Below are positions 44,984 through 58,046 of a stretch of 60,000 nt of DNA, in pieces. The stretch spans positions 9,855,338-9,915,337 of the forward strand of contig NC_088302.1 of NCBI RefSeq assembly GCF_032854445.1. Direction: 5' to 3'. Made by a program: the position numbers and the translations under genes. The notes under the pieces are model-generated. The model was not told the DNA's origin, did not search any database, and saw nothing but the letters and a program-made list of their open reading frames with translations. How positions within the stretch are numbered: the stretch's first letter is position 1; each line of letters starts with the position of its first letter. Origin of the DNA: Liolophura sinensis (taxonomy: Eukaryota > Mollusca > Polyplacophora > Chitonida > Chitonidae).

Positions 44984-46365
44984 TTAACTCAGTGGTGATA
45001 CAAATAAACGTACGTGTACATGTGTTTTCACCGTAAAGGAGCCATCTGTCTGCCACCATAATCGCAACATAAGGAAATCAGCATAAGAGTTCAGATGAAC
45101 CCAATATACACCCGAACAAATATATTCTTGTTTATATAGAAGATACAAGGGTAGATACTGACTATCCGGTTACCATGGCAACCGTGGAACGATGCGACAC
45201 ATCACCACCTCTGTACCTACCTACATAACCAAAAACTGCATGTGCAAAACAATAGGTGTTGTAGCTAGGACACAAAGACTACATTTATACACATCGTAGA
45301 TACAGGAAAACTGCCAACTTATTTACCATGGCAACTGCAGAAATAAAGGTAAAGTGTAACGAATGCTTTTGTTACCTCTGTATTTACCCTCATGTGAAAC
45401 TTGAAAGTGCACAAGCTAAAGAACTGAAGACAAAGTCTGGAATAAAAAATGGATGATCAGATGAAATCATCATAAGATAAAAAGCTCTGTTTAATGGCAG
45501 GCATATAAAAAAAAAGTCCTAAAAATCACAAACCAGAAATTCAGCAGGAATATTATCCATCCATTCAACTAACCATCCATATACTCATGAACAGATATAT
45601 ATTGTATATAAAATACAGTATTTATTGTAACCATAAAACAACTCCAGTAGTGCATTTAGTGAACAGAATCTTGAGGAGAAAATCTAGGTTTCCATGGTAG
45701 CATTGCCATCAACATAAACATGTTTACTCGCAGACAGATGCCACCTGTTTTCCATCAGTTAGGCGGGCGCTAAACTGAAGACCTCAAGAAATTCACCTGA
45801 GGTTGTTGGCAAGAACGTGGTAAATGATATTATTACATGTACATCAGCTTACCCCTAATTGTTAGCATTCAACCCCATGTCTTGACCAAACTATGAGCAA
45901 AACCATGTCTGTATACATAAATCCACACTCTTTGATCATGCATGTATATGTACATGTATAAGACAATCAAGAATCTTTTGTCCATGAACAGAAGTAAATT
46001 CTGACACATAAAAACCTGACTGCTGTAAATGTATACATGTCCATGTATGTATAAATTCAATACATATGTACAAACACACATGTATGTTTTATCATGTATA
46101 GACAAACTGTACATGGAATCTAACAATATGAAAAACATATGCTCACAGGTTACACCCAGTTTCTGCTAAGAGATGCTTTTCACACATCAAGGATAAACTT
46201 GATAAAAAATAGCCCATATGCACACATCATGACATATATACAAACATGCATGTCCTAAGGTCAATATGACATAATTTAACCACGTTATATGTATGTGGAA
46301 TTCTACACGTGTAAAACTGCAAGATAACCATGGTCTACCCATGTGCACTATGATAATATGCATGT

Positions 46366-46522
46366 ATTTATCTATTTATTTGATTGGTGTTTTACGCAGA
46401 ACTCAAGAATATTTAGCTTATATGACAGTGGCCAGCATTATGGTGTGAGGAAACCGGGCAGAGCCCTCAAGGTAAACCATCAACCTTTGGCAAATTAATG
46501 ACAAACTTTCCCACATGTAATG
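46366..46522 (-). mobile_element. SINE 3' fragment
   Basis: TTGATTGGTGTTTTACGCAG and GAGGAAACCGGGCAGAGCCC are clear; the following body resembles the older type at 53250. Confidence 0.8.
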
Positions 46523-48709
46523 TACAAATATGCACACCACACATGTAACTGTGGATGGCAAAACTCAGGATCTTCCACAAGGAGCATTAGATTGCACAAA
46601 AGGCCCAAAGAGCGCCCTCAACCACTTATTTTCATTAAGGTACTGCAAATTCCCTGTCCAAGTTTTCAACCTGTATCTCATTCGTCCTTCTTTACTTTCC
46701 CTTTCCATCACTTGTTTATTATCCTTCATTACAACACTGTTGTTGGAAGGTACAATAATACATGAACATGCACATCTGCCTATTCTATTACAAGTGGTAC
46801 GTCATGCATGATCCGTACATGTAAATGTATGATGGTGTTGATATAAAAATGTTTCAGCCAAAATGAAATTTATATCTTCTGTAAAATATTAATAAGCAAC
46901 CACATCAAATAATCAGATATCTACACTCAATCATTTGCAACTGTGTGTAGATGTAAAAAAAAAAAATTGGTTTAAAAAATTAGAACACACAGAAACTGAG
47001 CCATGTGGCATCTTTGACTGATGTGTCACACATGTAATGATCTGTGTTGTTAACAGGGAGACATACATGAATATATATGTATTCAGTATTGTGTTAAACT
47101 GTGACTCATGACCATTAACACCAGTATACAACAGCAAGTCCTAATTTCCTCAACATTTCTATTAGTAATTATTGGTACATGTAGGCTTGCATGAATGCAC
47201 AATGCAATGAAAATGGCAACAGAGATAATAAACTGTGCAGGTATGAAAATACATGTACATCATCTTGTGATGGTGCATCATTTCAAGTACCAGTAATGTC
47301 ATCCAACATTCTCTGGAATTCATGTTAATAAGATTTCAAAGTGTGTAGTGCAGCACTAACTGACTTGTTCCTCCATTCACACATACATGTACTTACAGGA
47401 TTTAATCCATTCAAGTGCACATGGACTGGCCACAACCAAGAGGCCAAGCAGCTCACAAAAAGATCATGATGCATCTGACAATAATTACATCATGATGTAA
47501 AACCCACCGAGCCAGTGAAAAAGACTTTGTGTATCATGTTTGTAATGTCTATGTCTATACATAAGTACATACCTACCATCTATTCATACAGGAGACACAT
47601 AACTTATAGCACATACAATTTCCAGTACATGTATATGCGTACCCTGTGACAAACAGGTAAAAACTGGTCTGCACCGATACAGCCTGAATGCGTCAACCAT
47701 GCAGTTTTGTAAGAAGCCTCTGCTGTATTCTGTGGCAGAGGACAGCAGCTGTACTGTGGAGGTCTATACAGTATACAATGTACAAAAGCTAAATGAAAGG
47801 AATAGTGAGTCACCTCTGTCTGTCACTGACATTCCTTCATATCCAGGCCGAGCCAGACCTCTTAATCACACAACTGTTGACAACTTCCTAAGGCAGCAAA
47901 TAATTTAAATACACACTGCACTTAAGCTGATTAGCCCAGCCCACCCCTCCCCTCAAACTCATACACCCCTTTTTTCACCTGGTGCATAAAGGTAAATCAG
48001 TAGACATCCATTTCCTGCCCTCAACTGCCAGGGTGGATTACCGGCCAGGTAAAGTGTCCACTCAGCAATAAAGCTAACAAGTGTCAATGTACATGTCAAT
48101 GAACAATCACACATACACAGTACAAGTGAGATCAGAATTCTGCAACCATTTCTTAGCTGATGATACACTATTTTACACGTACCCAGACAGACACATTTTC
48201 CCCATACATGTACACCGTAATCTCACATCTGGGTTGGCTGGACTTGTGACTACTGTACAACTGTTCCAAGAGGCATTAAATTACATACCGCCACATTATT
48301 ACAGCCATGGGAGACTTGAGGATGAGATACAAAGAAGGTCCAACAGACAGCAGGACACATCGTTTTCTTCTGTGACGCTGCAGTGCGTGTGTAGTTCATA
48401 TATGTTTTATGAGTACACGTACACCGATAATAGTGACGTAACAAAGGAAAGAAGAAATGAGTTCACAGCTTTGGACAGTCTTGATACAGGTGGGAAGGAG
48501 TTTTACGAGTTCCCCATTACCTGTACACGAACATGTACCCTCTGAAAACCATACAACCATCCAAACCAGTCCTTGTTGAACAAAGCTATCATGATCTCAG
48601 TTCACTGTAACCACCATAGCTTCACATCATAACGTGTTATCTCAGCAGATCTGCCTTAATGAAGTTACATGAACGATATTTAGTATTTTATTACATGCAT
48701 GTAATACAC

Positions 48710-48931
48710 CACCCTAATTTCTCAACCTTTTCACATATGAAAGAGCAGCTTTCAGTGCTGTTTATGCACATTTTTTATTGGATTTTTGGAGACAAGACTA
48801 CACTGGTAGGGTCACGCAACTTCAGGGCTTCACAAGAAGTATAATATTATCAGTATACACAGAATAATGCCTTCAGAATATGCTTGAAGAAACACCTTGT
48901 AAACATGAGAAATCATTGAAGAATTGCAATA
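48710..48931. mobile_element. MITE family A, copy 8
   Basis: ACCCTAATTTCTCAACCTTT ... TTGAAGAATTGCAATA with interior AATATGCTTGAAGAAACACC. It lies in the 5' intron. Confidence 0.82.
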
Positions 48932-49521
48932 TTACATGTAGCCGTCTAGAACAACACCCAAGATGTCAGTAGGATGGGCTGACAATCTCTATAACATCCG
49001 TGTCTATATTGTGCGTTTATGCAAACACCACCTCCGAATGTACAATGTATCACTCCAATGGCTTAAAATCATTATGATAATCATAAAAAAAGTTAATGTA
49101 TATTGTACTTCAATGGTAATAAGTTATAATATGCAAATTATGTAGTTTCATAGTGATTATCCATAAATGACATCCAAGAAATGCAGAGCCAAACACCTGT
49201 GTTGTTAATGTGGCAAATTCTAAAGGGATGAAAATTATATGTTATTGAAATGCTGCTGGTAATATTGCATGAAACTAACATACACATAGTGAATAATGAG
49301 AGCTACATCATGATGTACATGTTCAGCAAGTGGAAAGCAAATATGCAGGCCACTTAAGGGAACAAAACAATTCACAAAAAAAACAACAAAAAAAACCCCA
49401 AAAAACAACGAAGTTCAGATATATTTAAATAATGAATTCTAATAAATTGGTTCATGTGGGAATGTTTAGAAACACTGGCACATGACTTTCAACAAACACA
49501 CATGTATGGATTGTATACAAC

Positions 49522-49750
49522 AGGGCCCTGTTGTTCAAAACTGGTTTAAGACTTAATACCAGATTTAACTTTAAGCCAAGTGTTCAGTTTTGTATTTAGC
49601 CTAAAAAAAATTATGTAACACTATAATATATATGAGCTAAACTGCTGCTGTTGTATTCTGACTTTAGAAAACTGCACTGGCTGCTGAGTTTGGCTAAAAA
49701 TTTAACTCTAAAATACCAGTATTAGCTAATACATTTTCGAACTGGGCCCT
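49522..49750. mobile_element. MITE with GGGCCC ends
   Basis: AGGGCCCTGTTGTTCAAAAC at the left and its approximate complement CGAACTGGGCCCT at the right. The target duplication is unclear (possibly AC). The type resembles a MITE common in aquatic invertebrates; the name was not verified. Confidence 0.7.
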
Positions 49751-52628
49751 ACGCCACTTTCCTTAGTACAATACTGAATACATGGAAGAGGCCTGTATCT
49801 TCATCTAGCCAGATAACAACATTGATTAGATCACAGGGCGTGTACGTGGACTGTGCCAATGCAACGCATCTTGCACCTTTAGTTACGTTGTGAACCGTGT
49901 GTTAATACAGCTGACAGACTGTGCCATAGTCTCACATGTAACATTGTAATCACAAATTGGTTATACCAACATAAGGATCGTTCCATAGACAAAGAGGCCA
50001 TTATGGCCAAACTTGAATGTACATGTAAACAGCTGCCTTTCGTCTCCATGATATTTTGAAACATTACCAAGAAAACCTGTACATGCACATGTATTGTCAA
50101 GAAATTATGAAACCTTAACAACAAAACGACACTTTTGAGACTATCACACATCTTATTTAAAAATAATAATAAAATTTGATTTTTTGATTTTGTTATAAAG
50201 AGTTTATGTTAGAGTTAATATTAAGGCAATGCAGGACACAGAAATACACACACCTGTAGAAATGAAATTATGTAACACCCACTCAATGTCAGTGCCACAT
50301 TTGAGTAAAAATAAAGCACCAATGTATGAATGAGCTTCAAGCCTATAATTAATCAAAGTGAGACAATTTAAAGCGTGGATATAATCTGTAACTAAATCGG
50401 ACCAGTGACAGCACGTCTGTGAGAGTGCGCAGCGTGGCTACTCCTTGGGCTCAAACTACGTACACGGAGTGTGCACAATGCTGTCTAGATTACTGCTTCC
50501 AATGTTCAGATCAATACCAATGGAAGAGGATGGCCACTGAGAAGACACCATGAATAGAACCGTTCAGCCTCATTACCTGAGGCTCTTCACAGAAACTGCC
50601 AATTCGTGACAAAAAATGATGGGGTGGACACACAAACATACATGTATCTGAACCTCCGTTACACCGGAAACAATGCCACTGGCCACTAGCAACGTGAATT
50701 ATGTGCCAGATATATACATGTATATGTACCTGATGATATAATGGTTTTCTTTATTCCACAGAACAGACTTACATGTACATATATATCACATGTATGTTTT
50801 AACAATCATGCATACACGTCACATTTACCATTATTATAGCGAATGTCAATGAACAATATGGTTACAACTACATGAAACAAATGCTGAAACAGGGCAAACA
50901 TGTCACAACTAAAACTTCCAAACAGAATCCACAATTAATGTGAGGTGCAGTATGTAAAGTCAGCAGGAAAGTTCTTTCTGTATTCCACTTATTGTTTTTC
51001 TGTTGAAAGCCACTTTTCTAAACACTTCAACACTAAACGCTTAATATAATTTTGCATATAAGAGCATTCCCAGATCATCATACACTGCACATTGGATGTA
51101 GCTAAATGTATTTATAGATGAAGTAATTTTCATGACGCGTGTATCTCTGACATGTATGCCATTATTAAACAAATCTAGTGTCTGTTCAGAAATGAACAAT
51201 TCAACACAAGCATTAAACTGCATGTAGGGAAAAAAAATGTAAAAATAGTTCATACTAAACCCGCCAGGTTTAGTGGCATTTTGTGTTAGTGTAATAACCC
51301 GTCAGTGACTGAGAACATGAATAGAAGATAGTACATGTACATACATGCACATACAAACAGTACAGTTAAAATACACACGTGTTTCTACTTTGTCACTGCC
51401 TGACAAATTTTAATTGGAAAGATGCATAATGATACATGGATTTGAAGTTGCCCCTTTGAGTGCTTCAATTTGACTAGAGGTTGCAAATTAAAATTTGAAA
51501 CACCTGATCATCACATACAAAGTTGAAAAGTACATGTACATCCTGGGAAATTCAGAAAGTCACAATTGCCTGGCTGACATTTTATATGGACATCATTTTG
51601 CCTTTCAAATTATATGGGCAAGGACCTGAAAGGGGCTACAGTTGTAACATAAACAGTTTGTCTAAGTATATATTCTTACCTTTGCACACACATCTTGTAC
51701 ATGTACATGTATGCTAATCTGCATTTTTCTTATTTTGTTCCCAGGTTTTATCAACTGAACCGTATCGAGGGCTCTAAAACAGACTTCCATACTCTACTTG
51801 CAGTATAAAACAATGATTATTCAATGTATTTAACACACATGTACACTGCATGAGTACTTGTTCCAAGTTACCGGTACAGCCATCAGCAATCTACCTTTTC
51901 ACAGACTGACAGGTTTCTAAAATTAGGGCACGTATAATTGAAAGTAATGATATCTTCACCTCATTTCACTCATGTTTAACTTAATTTAGCCAATCTGTTA
52001 CACGTGAAATTGATCATTTGTTCAATAAAAAGCTGATGGGAACAGTAATACAATAAATGTACTTTCAAACGCTTTCTCTTTTTTTTCCAGATTTATTCAA
52101 TGCATCATGGGCAATCACTTTTACCCAGGCCTTGCTCCTGCTGAGGCAAACATTTGCATGTTTGATAATGAGCAGAAGCTAACAACTCCAGGATTAGATT
52201 ACCAACTTCCATCCCAGGGGGACAGAGCCATGCTAGGGTGAAAACCATAGATTGAATGCTTAATGCTATAATAAATCAAATGCAGATGCAAGCTCCCTTG
52301 ATTGCATTACACTGCTTTACCATGATTACAATCTGAGTGTCCCCAGAGGGCTGACCTCTAACCCTGTGCAAAAGAAATGTTTTTCTATTATCATCATTTC
52401 ATTGTTGCAAGGTAAGTGCAACAAAAACAACCATGTCTGCTAGAATTGTTTACTTTACACACATCATCCACGTTGGCTATTGTTTCCTGAATATGTATTG
52501 TGAAACATGACGTAGTTACAAAGAGGTCCTCGCACGCCCAATGCCTCAAGCACATTTGTCCTCTTTCATGTGGTCTGACCTTCACCAATGTCGTACCAAG
52601 AGCTTTCACAGGTTCGTGTGCATCTTCA

Positions 52629-52650
52629 GGGGGTGGGGGGAGGGGGGGGG
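52629..52650 (+). repeat. G-rich tract
   Basis: Three runs of five or more G separated by single bases, in the 5' intron. Confidence 0.85.
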
Positions 52651-53249
52651 TCCAGGGCTATGTCCAGTTTCCTTGTTTCACATCACTCAAAATATGTTAC
52701 ACAAGCTAATTTGGTTACATGAAGAGGCAATTTACCCATGAAAGTTAGTACACAAAATTTAAACTGTACAATCAGTGTCAGATGTGGGCATGACAAACAT
52801 GTGATCTTTGGTAGATATTATTATATATACCTTAAATAAAAAAAAATTGTTGAACATACAGTGTACATGGAAATACTATCAAAAGCTTGAAGAAAAGCAC
52901 ATCTGTACAGGTATTTCCATTCTGTGAAATGACTGTGCAAGATGGAGTGAATTTCTTTGTAGCATAAAATTTCATTACCAGGCTGCATAAATCTGAAAGT
53001 TGTTAGTTGTCAATTACTTGTTTGCTGATTCAATTCAAGCTTGCATCTGTACATGCACATCAAATTCTGTATACTATGCTAAGTAAAGTTGCACTAAACT
53101 ACTACATGTGTATGCACATAGTTCCTATCACATGTACATATACATGTGTAAATGTACAAGTCCTTCTCCACCTTCCTTCAGCAAACCTTCCTTCAAACCA
53201 TGACTACACATACATGCATCTTATCTTAAATTGACAGTCCTATAAATTA

Positions 53250-53425
53250 CTTATTAATTTGGTAAATGTTAAGCACCATACTCAAGAATATATGTATTTC
53301 ACTAATACCATTCATGTCAGCTTTATGGTGTAGGAAACCTGGATTACCTATGGTAAACCACAAGTCTTTGGCAAGTGACTAGCAAACTTTTCCACATCCG
53401 ACAGGTCTACATACAGTATATCATG
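53250..53425 (-). mobile_element. old, diverged SINE-related copy
   Basis: ATACTCAAGAATAT, TATGGTGTAGGAAACC and AAACTTTTCCACATCCGAC give the SINE order with heavy divergence. Confidence 0.55.
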
Positions 53426-53603
53426 TAACACTGCACCAATAATGGTGCAAAGAGTTAAAGCCACCTCCAATAAACTTCAGCTGATCACATAAAGCATCCT
53501 GAGTGCACTTTTGAGAACTTATTGCTACCAAACTCACAGAAACCATTAAGGCAAGGGATTCTCATGGATTCCCTGCCTCAGGTTGGGACTGAACCACCTT
53601 TTG

Positions 53604-53694
53604 AGTTAAATCTAGCAGTTGGAATCACCAACACTTTCTGAGTTCTAGCAGTTGAAAGAACCAACACTTTTGGAGTTCTAGCTGTTGAAAGCAT
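53604..53694. repeat. short imperfect tandem repeat, about 35 bp, 2.5 units
   Basis: The pattern GAGTTCTAGCAGTTGAAAGA followed by CCAACACTTT is repeated with small changes. Confidence 0.75.
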
Positions 53695-55689
53695 GTTAAT
53701 CACAGCCAAAATCACATGTACAGTGTATCTACTATCCAGCCCTGCCGCTCCTCGCAATCTTGTACAAAAAGCTGCACTAAATTACCTTCCCTGAGGCCAT
53801 TGTATGTAGGTGGGACCTCAGTAACCTGCAAAGCTTCGGAGTTAAAGTGGCATAAGTTAGTTGAAGACCTAGCTAAGTTAAGAAAGGTTTTAATTTTATA
53901 GACCTATTTGGAAATTCAAAACAAATGTTCTGCATTTTTCAATCCATTCAAAGGTAATTTTAAAATCCTGGCCCTAATTAAATACAACAGACAGCTCTGG
54001 TGAACTCTTAAAATGAAAAACATCAAATTCTGCGACTCTCATGGCTAATGTCATGTGTTGTTTTTACACTCTGCTGTCTAGAAAATATTTGTCACCTTCT
54101 TGTCATAGCCTAAGCGAGGTCTCATCTCTCGCAGTTTCACACCTCAAAAACTAATCTCGCGCTATGTCAGAGTCGCTGTTGTATAACAAGGGAGACAATT
54201 AAAAGCAGGCCCACTGATATTCCCAGCACAACTAAGCCCTAAATCATTAAATACAAAGCAGGCTTCCTTTGACATTATTATACATGTACATTTTGTATAT
54301 ATGTCTGGGATAGGAACAGGTTTACGATGAACAGCTACCTAGTCTCCACTAGATACATGTAGCTAGAGGCCACTAAATACATGTAGATGTACATGTCCAT
54401 GTAGATCCACTAGGCTTCCTGATGAGAAACTATTGCTCACTGTGAAATAACCTAATCGGAAATCATTACAATACAAGGCAGCACTCTGCTCAGATGTGTT
54501 TAAATCTGAAAAAAAAAAAAAAAAAAAAAAACAAAAAGAATGCTCCCAGCATCTACATGTAAAAAGCATTGATACACTGTACATTTCCCCCCACCGAACA
54601 GGACAGTGGATAAGAAGCCGGGGGATGTCAGGGAAAAGGTTACAGCAATCTAGCCCACAGAGCAAATCTAATTCTAGCCAATCAAAATGTATTTGTAGCG
54701 GGCATTATTGTTTTGCCAACGCCATACACATCACTCCACTGGACTCGCATTACAAATACGGTACACATTAGTAATGTTCCAAGCCTAAAGGGATGTATAA
54801 GATTTCACATCTTTTCATAACGTAATGCATCTGCATACAACTCAAGCACACAGAAGTGGGCATTTACTTCAGCTGTGCAAAAAGTTTGTGCAATGGAATT
54901 TTTAACGTATAAAGGGAAATTTTATTAACGTATTTAACGTAAAAAGAGTGATCGCTTAAATCCACAAAAATGTTTCTAACTCCATTTACATGTACCTGTC
55001 TATCCACTGTAGATCTAAGTCTTCAATGTAAAGATCAAACTGTCAAAATATCTTTTTACACTGGCTAGATGTACATGTGGTCTTGGCTTTTTTATGCACA
55101 TGTGACAGGTTTAGAATACAGAATGAAAGCAATCAATAGCTCTTTCATCAGGCCTACATGTAGTGTTTTACCAAACCAATTTACCACAGAGTTATATTTT
55201 CAAAGCACCACAGTTTGACAGATGTTCAGGTACATGTATGATGTGCATAGGCCTGAACACCAGCCATACCTGTAAAACACATGTACACACATAAAATGTC
55301 AAACAGGTTACACAAGGAAGGAATTAATTTGCTACCAACTCCACCTGCTTAAAGAATGCTTTGATCTTATCCTGGCAATGCTTGTTCAATGTTTTCACAA
55401 TTATGCTAACCTTTTCTGTTTGGAAATCTGATCAAAAGATAAACATTTTATTCCTCACTGCACCCTGAAACTTGCTATACAAAGACATAGATGTAAAGAA
55501 TGTTTAAAATGTTAATATGTTCATTCTTGAGCCAGAGTGTATTTTATTAATACGGTGGGATATGACGCAATGTCTACACCATAGCTGTATTGTTTTAGCA
55601 TAATTTGTAAATAAGTCAAAACTTTCCAGTCTAAACTGGACATGGCACTGTTTCATTTACATATACATACAGGTAAAAATGCAGAGCGG

Positions 55690-55852
55690 ATATTCCTGAC
55701 AGTTCAGCTCATGCTGGCTTCCTCTCCGGCTGTAAGTGGGAAGGTCTTCCAGCAACCTGCGGATGGTCGTGGGTTTCCTCCGGGCTGCGTACGTCGTATA
55801 AGTGAAATATTCTTGAGTACAGTGTAAAACACCAATCAAATAAATAAATAAA
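55690..55852 (+). mobile_element. 5'-truncated SINE, opposite orientation, internal deletion
   Basis: It begins inside the body (GTTCAGCTCATGCTGGCTTC) and ends in AATAAATAAATAAAT. About 35 bp of the conserved 3' domain is missing compared with the other copies. It is the only copy read on the plus strand. Confidence 0.85.
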
Positions 55853-57989
55853 TATTTTGTATATATATGTGTCGTGATGTTTATCAGGATATTATATGCT
55901 TAGCTGAACATGTAATATAGGTCTTGAGTGGAGAGTAATGGGTGATACAGTATCTTATAATCACCATATAATTCCTTGAACTATTCCATCACTGTAAACT
56001 TTGCCTTTGATTGTAGCAAGCTGACAAGCTGAACATAATCAATGAAACATCATGATCATGCCAAGCACACCTGGCATGAACATCCCCCCCCCCACTACCT
56101 CCACCCCCATACCACCTCATTCATACACTTTCAATATTTTAAATTTCAAAGCTTTTACAGGCTCAAAATTAACATTTTCCAGGCTATGGATTAAATATAA
56201 TACACTTTTTCAAACTTGAAGCAGTGATCTAAATTAACTATACTTTCAGTCCTTGCAAGAACAGCACATGTACATTAAGCAATTTTAAAGATGTTGGAAA
56301 GGAACAAAGATTACCAATTTTTAAATTTCATGACAGGACATGAATTGAACTCTTCTGTTTACTGGATGGACACTATAAGGCTTTGGCTGAAATCAAGATT
56401 AACTAAGGTATGTGTACACGTATACAGCTGTGTTACACTTATAGTTTCATGATATATACCTACACTACAATGTCTATTAACGTTCAGCTTTATCTCAAAA
56501 CCTCAGTAGTTACACTGTACATGGAAATGAAACACAAACATTAACATACTGCCTGTTGCGATGTACTAACTTCCATTCAACCACCAAAAGTCTGACCATA
56601 AACATGGGATCTAATGATCATGTGTATCATAAAGAACACACAGACAGTGCAGCTGAGATTAAAAATAAACTAGCTTTGTTTATGTCTTCAGAAGTCAGAG
56701 TAACCTTTGGAAGAAACATGGTTCACAGCAGTGCACAGGTGTAATGTTTGACAGCACCACCTGACGAGACTCAATCCTGCCTGTAATGTCATAACTTTTG
56801 AACAATTAATAATATCGACCACATGCTGCTATCAAACCAACTTAATAAACCTGCTGAGGGACACCACACTTCTCAGTGGATCAGGGTCCAACGTGTAGAT
56901 GTTGTGCACAATCTAAGACTACATTATAACAGAATTATACAGAGTGTAAGTGTATATCTGAGTGTAAGACATGATGAAAAAGACGGAAGTGATGAGATCT
57001 AAAGAATTCTTTTCAGTGACATGCTCGGAGGAGACAGCCAGGCCAACCTCCCAGTAGGGCACAAAATCCACTTTTCTTGTACCATTACTTACTGGACGTG
57101 ACAGAATTGCTGCAACTGGGATTAAGCCACAGTGATAAATCAAGAAGCCCGGATACCGCAGGATGAGCTTATTACCCTCCCCTGCCAAGACAACAATGAC
57201 CTGCACCAGGAACAATAAATCACAGCAGGCAATAACCAAGCTGACACCAAACTGGGGAGATTGGCAACAGTTGTAATGGCTTTCTGTACTGGCTGGTCTA
57301 ATGATCAAGTCTCTATACATTCCTGATGTTCAGACCTCATAACAAACTGACACATTTGCAGTAATTATAAATGGGGGTCAACATCACACTCTCTATAAAT
57401 AAATGACCAGAGACCCAATCTACAGGCCAAAGATATTAACAATGAGGTTTGACATCTGAGTCAAACTTGTTACCCTGGATGGACTATCGATTCATCCTAT
57501 CAGAGAAATTCACACCAATAAAAATATGGTACAGCTGTCCCATGTTTTCATTACCCCTTTAATGAACTTAGGGTAAAAAATGTCACAATGAACCACATTT
57601 TTATTCATTTCTGATTAAGGAAAATAAATTAGTTCTGTACACAACAGCAATCATTAACTGATTCAGCAACTTGAAAAGTGACCATCAAGGATTTCTGAAA
57701 CTTTGTTTCTCAGTAATATTGAAATTTCAGAGGCAGTAACAGCTGTAAACCAATCTAATGTTGCTACACATGCTTCAAATTCACTGAAATCCACTTTCAA
57801 GTTACACCATCATAAAAGTATGATTGCAATGTCAATTATACTGAAGAAAATCTTCCAACTACATCAGCAATGACGGGAATGAGAATCAGTCTGTAAATAC
57901 AGATACAGTTTGGATGAACTTACATGTAATTGTATGAAGTGATTTGACATATCAACAAAAACTAATTTACATTTAACATTTGATTTACG

Positions 57990-58046
57990 TTAAATTCTAA
58001 ACCATTTCACACATGAAAGAGAACTATCAGTGAATGTTATACAGGG
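57990..58046. mobile_element. MITE family A, partial end
   Basis: AACCATTTCACACATGAAAG and the following bases match the left end of copies 5 and 8; no right end was recognised. Confidence 0.5.

Noticed and set aside
48081-48545. 154-codon plus-strand open frame
   Set aside because: No recognisable domain, low-complexity Tyr/Thr-rich end from TACATG words, and no convincing splice context.
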